Positions 1 through 7,571 of a stretch of 64,000 nt of DNA are shown here, piece after piece; position 1 is the stretch's first letter, and every line of letters begins with the position of its first letter. Both the position numbers and the translations under genes were made by a program. Under the pieces are notes generated by a model. The model did not search any database and had not been told where the DNA came from. It saw only the letters and a list, made by a program, of their open reading frames with translations. The stretch is taken from assembly GCF_003259335.1 (NCBI RefSeq), contig NZ_QLLL01000006.1:372001-436000 (forward strand), written 5' to 3'. The stretch comes from Chitinophaga skermanii (GTDB taxonomy: Bacteria > Bacteroidota > Bacteroidia > Chitinophagales > Chitinophagaceae).

Positions 1-347
1 TCGTATACATGGTAATAGCGGGTATCGCGGTTCGCTTTTAATACGGCTACGTATGCGCTATTGGGTTGGTCCCACACCATGGAATACAATTCGTTTTCGG
101 GTATACCGCCGGCTACTTTTAAATCGAATGATTTTTCTTTTGTTTGACCTTTATATGTGAAATTGATTCTCACAGTTTGCGTGTCAAATTCTAGCCCGGA
201 AATCTTCACTTTTACCTCGCCTTCGCCTACTGCCGGCGTTAGCACGGAGTCTTTTTTATTGTCTTTTTTCCCTGTTGAATTACTGTTGTTACAAGCGATG
301 AACAATGTTACCACTAGCAAGCAACATAGCGTTTGGATTAGTTTCAT
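1..347 (-). CDS. Putative lipoprotein, C-terminal part beyond the window
   Basis: The reading frame opens with ATG at 347 and stays open to base 1, so the gene is cut by the window edge. The visible 115 residues start with a lipoprotein signal: a short basic N-end (MKLIQ), a hydrophobic stretch and a lipobox ending LFIAC with the acceptor Cys at residue 19, followed by an Asn/Ser/Lys/Asp-rich linker typical of surface lipoproteins in Bacteroidota. Residues from about 45 look like beta-strands (EVKVKISGLEFDTQTVRINF). I do not recognise the family. The SDR gene at 376 lies just upstream on the same strand with only 28 bases between, so the two may share a transcript. Confidence 0.7.
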   Translation of the reverse strand, partial: MKLIQTLCCLLVVTLFIACNNSNSTGKKDNKKDSVLTPAVGEGEVKVKISGLEFDTQTVRINFTYKGQTKEKSFDLKVAGGIPENELYSMVWDQPNSAYVAVLKANRDTRYYHVY

Positions 348-375
348 AGATATTTGTGCATTTTCTACGCACAAG

Positions 376-1158
376 TTAATTATTCAATCTAATAAAACCA
401 CCATCAATTGGGTAATCGCAACCGGTTACAAATCCTGCTTCATCGGAACACAAATAAAGCGCTTGGTAGGCCACTTCCACGGGTTTTGCCATGCGGCCGA
501 TCGGTTGTGTTTTAGATAATTTCTCGAACATTTCTTGCTCTTTGCCAGGATAGTTTTTCGCAATGAAACCGTCGACAAAAGGTGTGTGCACCCGTGCTGG
601 CGACACGCAATTACAACGGATATTATGTGCGAGATAATCTTTGGCTACGGAGAGTGTCATGGTTAACACGGCACCTTTACTCATGCTGTAAGCGAAACGA
701 TCGGGAATACCCACGCTGCTAGCGATAGAGGCTACGTTTAAGATAACACCGCCGCCTTGGGTTTTCATTTGTTCAATTACACCGTACATACAGTTGTAAG
801 TTCCTTTAACGTTTACATTGTAAATACGATCGAGATCTTCTACACCTGTATTTTCCAACTTACCCACATGTGCAATACCGGCACAATTCACCAAGATGTC
901 GATTTTTTGGTGTTGTGCCACAATGGTTTGCATCACACGCACCACGGCAGCTTGGTCGGCAACGTTGCAAGCATGAACAACCGCTTCATGACCATCATCG
1001 ATAATAGTCGTTAACGTGTTTTCCCCTGCTGCTTCCGTTAATTCAATGATATGAACAAAAGCACCTTGCGCTGCGAAGCAGGTAGCAATTGCTTGCCCGA
1101 TACCACTTCCACCACCCGTTACTACCGCAACTTTTCCATCTAACCTAAACAAACTCAT
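376..1158 (-). CDS. Short-chain dehydrogenase/reductase (SDR family)
   Basis: A 260-residue classical SDR, the usual length, expected to be a soluble NAD(P)-dependent oxidoreductase. Visible motifs are the cofactor-binding TGGGSGIG at residues 14-21, NCAG at 91-94, the active-site Asn at 114, Ser144, and the catalytic pair Tyr157 and Lys161 in YSMSK. An acidic residue at the end of the second strand (Glu39 in IIEL) favours NAD over NADP. The C-terminal GCDYPIDGG is also standard. The substrate cannot be read from sequence; sugar-acid or hydroxy-acid dehydrogenases are possible. It is divergent from the dipeptidase gene at 1274 with 115 bases between the starts. Confidence 0.9.
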   Translation of the reverse strand: MSLFRLDGKVAVVTGGGSGIGQAIATCFAAQGAFVHIIELTEAAGENTLTTIIDDGHEAVVHACNVADQAAVVRVMQTIVAQHQKIDILVNCAGIAHVGKLENTGVEDLDRIYNVNVKGTYNCMYGVIEQMKTQGGGVILNVASIASSVGIPDRFAYSMSKGAVLTMTLSVAKDYLAHNIRCNCVSPARVHTPFVDGFIAKNYPGKEQEMFEKLSKTQPIGRMAKPVEVAYQALYLCSDEAGFVTGCDYPIDGGFIRLNN

Positions 1159-1273
1159 GTTGTGAAAATTTTAAGGGTTCTAAAATACCTAAAATGTTGT
1201 GTGATAAACTATTGTTTTTTACCCTTATATTGTACAATCTTGCCTAATTTAAGCGATTATTAAATAATTTGAC

Positions 1274-1960
1274 GTGAAAAATCTACTCTTCCTATGCTTT
1301 TTATGCTGTGCCGGGGTGTTACGGGCACAGGAAATGCCTACCAACAAATACGGTTTAGCGGTGGTAGAAAAAGAGGCTGATTACATGCGCATGGTAAAAG
1401 CTGATACTAATATGTTGATGGTGAACCTTTCCCATTTCATACCTTCCATTGCCAAGGATATTCGGTATGCCACAAAACACAACTTCACGAAGCAGGTACT
1501 TTACCAACATACAGCCATTTACCTGAGGCTGCCTGCCGCTAAAGCACTACGTACTGTGCAACAGGAACTTGCCCAACACGGCTTAGGCTTATTGATATAC
1601 GATGCTTACAGGCCCTATAGCGTTACAGAGAAAATGTGGGAGATTGTACCCGATGACCGTTATGCTGCCGACCCGAAGAAGGGTTCGGGGCACAACAGGG
1701 GTACTGCTGTAGACTTGACGTTGATTGATTTGAAGACGAAAAAACCTTTGCCTATGCCTACAGACTTTGATGATTTTTCGGAAAAAGCGCACCAAGACTA
1801 CATTTTGCAGGATAGTACAATTGCAAAAAACAGGGCTTTATTGAGAAATGTGATGGAGAAAAACGGTTTCAAAGGCTTATCTACAGAATGGTGGCATTTT
1901 TATCTTCCCAACCAGGCTCAATTCCCCTTAATGAACATCGATTTCAGGCCTACAAAATAA
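1274..1960 (+). CDS. ddpX: D-alanyl-D-alanine dipeptidase, VanX/DdpX family (M15D)
   Basis: A 228-residue zinc peptidase expected to split D-Ala-D-Ala in the periplasm, probably for peptidoglycan turnover and D-Ala scavenging rather than glycopeptide resistance, since no vanHA genes are near. A signal peptide is clear (hydrophobic core residues 3-13, ending LRAQ). The zinc ligands of the family are in place: His140 and Asp147 in SGHNRGTAVD, and His208 with the catalytic base Glu205 in EWWHFY. Arg113 in YDAYRP matches the transition-state arginine of VanX. The start is a GTG, chosen because it gives the whole signal peptide and no ATG is available in frame. The 180 bases after it carry two GC-rich hairpins (near 1969-1995 and 2042-2066) without a clear U-run. 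Confidence 0.9.
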   Translation: MKNLLFLCFLCCAGVLRAQEMPTNKYGLAVVEKEADYMRMVKADTNMLMVNLSHFIPSIAKDIRYATKHNFTKQVLYQHTAIYLRLPAAKALRTVQQELAQHGLGLLIYDAYRPYSVTEKMWEIVPDDRYAADPKKGSGHNRGTAVDLTLIDLKTKKPLPMPTDFDDFSEKAHQDYILQDSTIAKNRALLRNVMEKNGFKGLSTEWWHFYLPNQAQFPLMNIDFRPTK

Positions 1961-2182
1961 AAGGGCCAGGGTGAGAACAACCCGGCCCACTAACTATATC
2001 ATGAAGAAATAAAATAATGTTGAAGTGGGCATATAAAATAAAAGCCAAGACGTGAACATCTCGGCAAAATTTTGACCATTATGAAATACTCGAAAACTTA
2101 CTAACAAGCCTACACGAAAATTGTTCATATCATTGTTGTATCAATGATTGATGCGCCAAACATTCACTCGCTCATATTTCCG

Positions 2183-2190
2183 TATTTTTG
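2183..2190 (+). promoter_or_regulatory. Promoter -7 box upstream of trmH
   Basis: The sequence TATTTTTG fits the Bacteroidota -7 consensus TAnnTTTG and lies 20 bases before the ATG at 2211, giving a very short leader. No convincing -33 TTG is seen at the right distance, so this is a motif match only. Confidence 0.5.
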
Positions 2191-2210
2191 CAGAAATATA
2201 ATAGCAAGGT

Positions 2211-2813
2211 ATGACACCAGAACGTTCAGCAAGATTAATCGAAGCCCTTCGAAAGCGCCAGCCCGATTTAGCCGTGGTACTCGATAATGTATTCGACCCG
2301 CACAACGTGGCCGCCGTTTTACGTACAGCTGATGCCGTGGGGATACAAGAAGTGTACACCTTAACCAACACCGTACCTAAACATAAACGCTATGGCTTCA
2401 AAAGCAGCTCTAGCGCCCGCGATTGGATGACCGTGCATGATTTTACCGATCCCAATGAATTGGTACAAGTATTGCGCGGCAAATACCATAGGATTTTAAC
2501 AACTCACCTGAGCACAGATGCTGTTTCGATGCATGATATTGACTTCACCAGTAGCAGTATTGCCCTCGTATTTGGGAATGAGCAATACGGTGTTAGCCAG
2601 GAGATATTGCATGCAGCAGACGGCAATTTCATTATTCCGCAGGTGGGTATTATTAAATCGTTGAACATTTCGGTGGCTTGTGCTGTAACTATTTACGAGG
2701 CTATGCGCCAGAAAGAGAAAGCGGGGCATTATGCTAATCGACGATTAGGAGATGAGCAGTATTATGCTTTACAGGCAGAATGGGGTTTTAAGCCCGGCGA
2801 AATTCAGGACTAA
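2211..2813 (+). CDS. trmH: tRNA (guanosine-18 2'-O)-methyltransferase, SpoU/TrmH family
   Basis: A 200-residue SpoU-class SAM-dependent methyltransferase with a trefoil knot, expected to modify G18 in the D-loop of tRNA. The three family motifs are visible: motif 1 in NVFDPHNVAAVLRTADAVG (residues 26-44), motif 2 in ALVFGNEQYGVS, and motif 3 in IPQVGIIKSLNISVACAV, which contributes to the SAM-binding knot. The N-terminal MTPERSARLIEALRKRQPDL is characteristic of TrmH rather than of the rRNA enzyme RlmB, and there is no L30e-like N-terminal domain. The downstream TlpA-like gene starts 13 bases after the stop, suggesting one transcript without implying a shared function. Confidence 0.9.
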   Translation: MTPERSARLIEALRKRQPDLAVVLDNVFDPHNVAAVLRTADAVGIQEVYTLTNTVPKHKRYGFKSSSSARDWMTVHDFTDPNELVQVLRGKYHRILTTHLSTDAVSMHDIDFTSSSIALVFGNEQYGVSQEILHAADGNFIIPQVGIIKSLNISVACAVTIYEAMRQKEKAGHYANRRLGDEQYYALQAEWGFKPGEIQD

Positions 2814-2826
2814 AAAATATTAATAT

Positions 2827-3363
2827 ATGAGACAGTGGTTAACCCGCTTAGCGAGTATCGGGGTATTTGTAGGGAGTTTACAGGAAGTTGCGCAAGCTCA
2901 GACTGTAACGGAGATTAAGCTGGATGGGTTAACAACTGTTCTTCAACCCCTGTCTGACAGTAGTTATATCATTAACTTCTGGGCCACCTGGTGTAAACCC
3001 TGTATCGAAGAAATCCCCCACTTCGAAACCCAATCCCAATTGCCCCAAAACCACAATATTCAATTCAAATACATCAGCGTCGATTTACCAGACGCATATC
3101 CGGATGACATCCTCGCCTTTGTAAAAAAGCTTGGCTTACAATCTCCTGTGTACTGGCTCAATGAATCCAATGCCAATAAGTTTGTTGGCCTAGTCGATAA
3201 ATCGTGGAAAGGTGGTATTCCCTGTACCCTCTTCATCAACCCCAAAACCAAGTACCATAAATTCTTAGAAGGTAAGATTCCTCCAGAGAAACTCGCCCAA
3301 GAGATTACCCTTATGCAAACTTCCCAGGCAAACACAATACCCAGCAAATCCTCGCAGGAGTAA
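2827..3363 (+). CDS. Periplasmic thioredoxin-like protein (TlpA/ResA type)
   Basis: A 178-residue exported thiol-disulfide oxidoreductase. The N-terminus is a signal peptide ending near QEVAQAQ (residue 25), followed directly by a thioredoxin fold. The redox motif is WATWCKPC with Cys56 and Cys59, and the cis-proline loop is seen in GGIPCTLF, where an extra Cys follows the cis-Pro. Proteins of this class in Bacteroidota usually reduce disulfides in the periplasm, for cytochrome c maturation or oxidative-stress repair; which applies here cannot be told. It lies 13 bases behind trmH. The last 15 residues are Ser/Thr/Gln-rich and look unstructured. Confidence 0.85.
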   Translation: MRQWLTRLASIGVFVGSLQEVAQAQTVTEIKLDGLTTVLQPLSDSSYIINFWATWCKPCIEEIPHFETQSQLPQNHNIQFKYISVDLPDAYPDDILAFVKKLGLQSPVYWLNESNANKFVGLVDKSWKGGIPCTLFINPKTKYHKFLEGKIPPEKLAQEITLMQTSQANTIPSKSSQE

Positions 3364-3445
3364 TAACAGGCTTGTATATTCTCTTACATCAATCGATATG
3401 CTATTTCCATATAAAGTATTTTATACCAGGCTTTATATAAAAGCA

Positions 3446-3473
3446 AAACGGAACAACTTTCGTTGCTCCGTTT
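3446..3473 (-). terminator. Intrinsic terminator after nrdA
   Basis: Inverted repeat AACGGAGCAAC / GTTGTTCCGTT with a GAAA loop on the minus strand, followed by TTTTGCTTTT. It lies about 40 bases beyond the nrdA stop. The hairpin could also act on the plus strand for the TlpA-like gene, with a weaker U-run there. Confidence 0.7.
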
Positions 3474-3510
3474 ACACTACTATTATATTTTGCGATGGAA
3501 TAGCCTATAA

Positions 3511-5883
3511 TTAAGCGCTGCAAGTCACGCAACCTTCTTCCATGGTACAAACTGCACCTTCTGGAACTTCCAATACATCTCCACTTGCAACAGCCACCAC
3601 AGGCTCCATATTCTGACCACCTTGTTTTTCAACTGTGAACTGAACAGCTTGCGCTGCCGCTTGTGTACGGAGATAATACATACCTGTTTTCAAACCTTGT
3701 TTCCAAGCGTAGAAGTGCATGGACGTCAATTTAGCAGCTGTTGGCGTATCAACGAAGAGGTTAAGTGATTGTGATTGGCAGATGTATGCACCACGATCAG
3801 CAGCCATATCGATGATAGTACGTTGCTTGATTTCCCAAACAGTTTTGTACAATTCTTTTACGTTACCAGGAATTTCTTGGATGTTTTGAATAGAACCGTT
3901 TGCAGCAATGATTTTGTTTTTCATATCATTATCCCACAAACCTAATTCTACTAAATCTTTCAACAAGTGTTTGTTCACCACCACGAATTCACCACTTAAT
4001 ACACGGCGTGTATAAATGTTAGAAGTATATGGTTCGAAACATTCGTTGTTACCCAAGATTTGAGAAGTAGAGGCTGTTGGCATTGGCGCTAACAACAAGC
4101 TGTTACGCACACCTACTTTTTTGATTTCACCTTTCAAAGCTTTCCAATCCCAACGTGCAGATGGTGTTACACCCCACATATCGAATTGCAAAATACCTTT
4201 TGATACCGGTGAACCTTGGTATGTTTCGTATGCACCGTCTTTTGCTGCTAAATCTTTAGAAGCAGTTAAGGCAGCGAAATAAATTGTTTCGAAGATTTCT
4301 TTGTTCAATTGTTTTGCTTCTGCACTTTCGAACGGCATACGCAATAAGATGAACGCATCTGCTAAACCTTGTACACCAAGTCCGATTGGGCGGTGACGCA
4401 AGTTACTGCGTTCAGCTTCTTCTACTGGGTAGTAGTTATTATCGATGATTTTGTTCAAGTTAAGAGCAGCTTGGTACGTTACTTCGTATAATTTTTGGTG
4501 ATCGAATTGACCTTCATTAACGAAGCGAGGTAAAGCCAAAGAAGCTAAGTTACAAACAGCTACTTCATCAGCAGATGTGTACTCGATAATTTCTGTACAC
4601 AAGTTTGAACTTTTGATGGTACCTAAGTTCTGTTGGTTTGATTTGCTGTTAGCAGCATCTTTATACAACAAGTAAGGTGTACCGGTTTCGATTTGTGCAT
4701 CGAGGATGGCGAACCAGAGTTCTTGTGCTTTTATAGTTTTGCGAGCACGTCCTTCTTGTTCATATTGTGCATATAATTTCTCGAATTCAGGACCCCAAGT
4801 TTCGTGTAAACCTGGTGCTTCGTGCGGACAGAACAGGCTCCAATCACCGTTTTCTTCTACACGTTTCATGAATAAATCTGGCATCCACAAAGCGAAGAAC
4901 AAATCACGCGCACGCATTTCTTCTTTACCGTGGTTTTTACGTAAGTCGAGGAACTCGAATACATCGGCATGCCATGGCTCTAAGTAGATAGCAAAAGCAC
5001 CTTTACGTTTACCACCACCTTGATCTACGTAGCGAGCTGTATCGTTGAATACACGCAACATAGGGATGATACCATTAGAAGTACCATTGGTACCACTGAT
5101 ATAAGAACCCGTTGCGCGGATATTATGAATGCTTAAACCAATACCACCGGCACTTTGAGAAATCTTTGCTGTTTGTTTCAAAGTATCGTAGATACCTTCA
5201 ATACTATCATCTTGCATGGTTAACAAGAAGCAAGAACTCATTTGCGGTTTCGGTGTACCGGCATTGAATAATGTAGGGGTTGCATGTGTGAACCAACGCT
5301 CACTCATCAAATTGTATGTAGCAATGGCGCTTTCGATATCTTCTTTGTGAATACCAACAGCAACACGCATGAACATATGTTGTGGACGTTCAGCCACTTT
5401 ACCATCCACTTTCAGCAAATATGAACGTTCCAATGTTTTGAAACCGAAATAATCAAATGCGAAATCACGATCGTAGATAATAGTTGAATCTAAAATCTCT
5501 GCGTTTTTGCGGATGATTTCATATACCTCGTCGCTCAACAATGGTGCTGGCTTATCGGTTTTCGGATCAATGAATTCATACAGTTTCTTCATCGTTTTCG
5601 AGAACGATTTCACTGTATTTTTATGCAAGTTACTCACCGCGATACGAGATGCTAATAATGCATAATCGGGGTGTTTAGTAGTGAGGGAAGCTGCTGTTTC
5701 CGCGGCCAGGTTATCAAGTTCGGTAGTGGTTACACCATCGTACAAGCCCACAATTACTTTCTTAGATACATCAATAGCATCTACGTAATCAGGGTTTAAA
5801 CCATAACACAGTTTTTCTACACGCGCTGTAATCTTGTCGAACTTTACAGACTCTTTTCGGCCATCTCTTTTAATAACAAACAT
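3511..5883 (-). CDS. nrdA: Ribonucleoside-diphosphate reductase class Ia, alpha subunit
   Basis: The large catalytic subunit that reduces NDPs to dNDPs. It has 790 residues and is of the eukaryote-like type. The N-terminal ATP-cone (about residues 1-90, starting MFVIKRDGRKE) implies dATP feedback control. Active-site residues are all present: Cys218 (SSCFLL), Asn427, the radical Cys429 and Glu431 in NLCTE, and Cys444 in VAVCNLASL; these positions equal those of human RRM1. The C-terminal tail carries the shuttle thiols in EEGCVTCSA. It follows nrdB on the same strand with 103 bases between; that gap holds an imperfect terminator-like hairpin that could set the subunit ratio. Both genes lie behind a cobalamin riboswitch. 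Confidence 0.97.
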   Translation of the reverse strand: MFVIKRDGRKESVKFDKITARVEKLCYGLNPDYVDAIDVSKKVIVGLYDGVTTTELDNLAAETAASLTTKHPDYALLASRIAVSNLHKNTVKSFSKTMKKLYEFIDPKTDKPAPLLSDEVYEIIRKNAEILDSTIIYDRDFAFDYFGFKTLERSYLLKVDGKVAERPQHMFMRVAVGIHKEDIESAIATYNLMSERWFTHATPTLFNAGTPKPQMSSCFLLTMQDDSIEGIYDTLKQTAKISQSAGGIGLSIHNIRATGSYISGTNGTSNGIIPMLRVFNDTARYVDQGGGKRKGAFAIYLEPWHADVFEFLDLRKNHGKEEMRARDLFFALWMPDLFMKRVEENGDWSLFCPHEAPGLHETWGPEFEKLYAQYEQEGRARKTIKAQELWFAILDAQIETGTPYLLYKDAANSKSNQQNLGTIKSSNLCTEIIEYTSADEVAVCNLASLALPRFVNEGQFDHQKLYEVTYQAALNLNKIIDNNYYPVEEAERSNLRHRPIGLGVQGLADAFILLRMPFESAEAKQLNKEIFETIYFAALTASKDLAAKDGAYETYQGSPVSKGILQFDMWGVTPSARWDWKALKGEIKKVGVRNSLLLAPMPTASTSQILGNNECFEPYTSNIYTRRVLSGEFVVVNKHLLKDLVELGLWDNDMKNKIIAANGSIQNIQEIPGNVKELYKTVWEIKQRTIIDMAADRGAYICQSQSLNLFVDTPTAAKLTSMHFYAWKQGLKTGMYYLRTQAAAQAVQFTVEKQGGQNMEPVVAVASGDVLEVPEGAVCTMEEGCVTCSA

Positions 5884-5940
5884 ATGCTTAAAATTTATGG
5901 GTGGTAGTAAGTAATATTGTAATCTAAAATATTCAAATCA

Positions 5941-5973
5941 AACGGTTCGCTTGTGTGCAACAATCGAACCGTT
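5941..5973. terminator. Hairpin between nrdB and nrdA, possible attenuator
   Basis: Perfect 9-bp arms AACGGTTCG / CGAACCGTT around a 15-base loop. On the plus strand it is followed by a good T-run (TTTTTTATT), but the genes on both sides are on the minus strand, where only TTTGATTT follows. It may therefore cause partial termination or protect a processed nrdB end. Its role is inferred from position. Confidence 0.45.
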
Positions 5974-5986
5974 TTTTATTAATTCA

Positions 5987-6961
5987 TTAAAAATCTTCGT
6001 CGAGGCTGAATGTTTGTGCTTCTTTGTTGCCACCCATCACACCGGCTTTTTGATAGTCGCCTACGCGTTTTTCGAAGAAGTTGGTTTTACCTTGCAAGGA
6101 AATCATTTCCATGAAGTCGAACGGATTTGCTGCATTGTATACTTTCTTGCAACCTAATTCACCTAACCAACGATCTGCAACGAATTCGATATATTGTTTC
6201 ATCAAATCAGCATTCATACCAATCAATGCAACCGGTAATGCTTCTGTGATGAATTCTTTTTCAATTCTTACTGCATCGGTGATAATTTCTACGATTTGTT
6301 CTTCTTTCATTTTGCCTTGTAACATGCTGTACAATAAGCAAGCGAATTCACAGTGCATACCTTCATCGCGGCTGATCAACTCGTTAGAGAAGGTTAAACC
6401 TGGCATTAAACCACGTTTTTTCAACCAGAAGATAGAACAGAAAGAACCACTAAAGAAGATACCTTCTACAGCAGCAAATGCTACTAATCTTTCCGCGAAC
6501 GTACCGTTTTCGATCCAACGTAAAGCCCATTCAGCTTTCTTTTTCACTGCAGGTACCGTTTCGATGGCGTGGAAAAGACGATCTTTTTCAATAGGGTCTT
6601 TTACGTATGTATCGATCAATAATGCATATGTTTCAGAGTGAATGTTTTCCATCATAATTTGGAACCCATAGAAGCAACGAGCTTCCGGGATTTGCACTTC
6701 ACTCATAAAGTTTACAGCGAGATTTTCATTCACAATCCCATCACTCGCAGCAAAAAATGCTAATACGTGCGAAATGAAGTGACGTTCGCCATCATTCAAA
6801 TTAGCCCAGTCTTTTAAATCACCACTTAAATCGATTTCTTCAGCCGTCCAAAAACTCGCTTCATGTCTTTTATACATTTCCCAAATAGCAGGGAAATTGA
6901 TAGGTAATAACACGAAACGATCTTTGTTCTCTTTTAGCAAAATTTCATTCTCGTTGTTCAT
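5987..6961 (-). CDS. nrdB: Ribonucleoside-diphosphate reductase class Ia, beta subunit
   Basis: The radical-generating small subunit, 324 residues, close in pattern to mammalian R2. All di-iron ligands are visible: Asp74 (ASDGIVNEN), Glu105 and His108 (MENIHSETY), Glu166 (AVEGIFF), Glu200 and His203 (RDEGMHCEFA). Tyr112, seven residues after Glu105, is the radical tyrosine, so this is an oxygen-dependent Fe-type (class Ia) enzyme rather than a tyrosine-lacking Ic one. The C-terminal end (AQTFSLDEDF) matches the acidic/aromatic tail that docks into NrdA. It is the first gene of the nrdB-nrdA unit; the leader of about 150 bases before it follows the B12 riboswitch. Confidence 0.97.
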   Translation of the reverse strand: MNNENEILLKENKDRFVLLPINFPAIWEMYKRHEASFWTAEEIDLSGDLKDWANLNDGERHFISHVLAFFAASDGIVNENLAVNFMSEVQIPEARCFYGFQIMMENIHSETYALLIDTYVKDPIEKDRLFHAIETVPAVKKKAEWALRWIENGTFAERLVAFAAVEGIFFSGSFCSIFWLKKRGLMPGLTFSNELISRDEGMHCEFACLLYSMLQGKMKEEQIVEIITDAVRIEKEFITEALPVALIGMNADLMKQYIEFVADRWLGELGCKKVYNAANPFDFMEMISLQGKTNFFEKRVGDYQKAGVMGGNKEAQTFSLDEDF

Positions 6962-7111
6962 ACTATAATATTTTTTTTGGCAACAATGTGTGAATATGTA
7001 ATAAATATTAATCTAAAGCGCGGTAGGGTACTAACGGCGACAACAAACCTATTGTGAATACGTTTGGTTTCACTTACGCCAATACCTTGGAACGCGAAGG
7101 TTTCGACTAGT

Positions 7112-7306
7112 TGCATTGCCTATGGCAGGTCTCCTGGCTTTCCTAAAATGCCATTGCCTTCCCCGCATATCCTAAGCTGCGAGTGGCCCTGGGAGTAAAA
7201 TGGCACTGATTAATAAAATTGCTAATCAAAGAATAACAGTAGCGCGTCTGCTCGTGATTTTCACACGATTCCCTTTTAATCTAATTCAGTTTAGCACCAT
7301 AGCAAC
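7112..7306 (-). promoter_or_regulatory. Cobalamin (adenosylcobalamin-type) riboswitch upstream of nrdBA
   Basis: Read on the minus strand, this region has the conserved parts of the B12 riboswitch in order: TATGGTGC (7294-7301), AAAGGGAAT with GTGAAAATCAC and GCGCTACTGT (about 7225-7275), GCCACT, GGGAAGGC, and the B12 box AGCCAGGAGACCTGCC at 7124-7139. The closing stem P1 forms between TTGCTATGG (7297-7305) and CCATAGGCAA (7116-7125) with one bulged G. The sensor sits 150 bases upstream of the nrdB ATG. No strong terminator follows it before nrdB, so control may be through translation or a structure I cannot resolve. By analogy with actinobacterial nrdAB, bound B12 should switch the class Ia reductase off. 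Confidence 0.92.
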
Positions 7307-7571
7307 GAAGTCAAGAACTGATGCAAATGTAATAATCCAGGTCACCTTTAAGGGTATATAGTTACTAACAGATGTTGATAAACTTTTTAAACTTTTTGAG
7401 AAATGAGGCGGGGCTTAGGATTCGCAATTTCCACAGCTTTTTGGGAAATTTTTTGGCATGACAAATAAAAATAATCTATGTTTTTCGTTATAAAAAAGGT
7501 GATCATTTTCTATGTTGTTTTTCAAGACATTATAGAAATTGATCACCGTATTACAATAAATTGACATTTCC
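7307..7571. other. Intergenic stretch upstream of the riboswitch
   Basis: AT-rich gap between the riboswitch and the end of the helical-repeat gene. It should contain the nrdBA promoter on the minus strand. I see no exact TAnnTTTG box at a convincing distance and no gene in it. Confidence 0.3.

Noticed and set aside
1274..1960. Vancomycin-resistance gene cluster
   Set aside because: The VanX-like dipeptidase is isolated, exported and without vanH, vanA or vanS/vanR neighbours, so a cell-wall turnover role is more likely.
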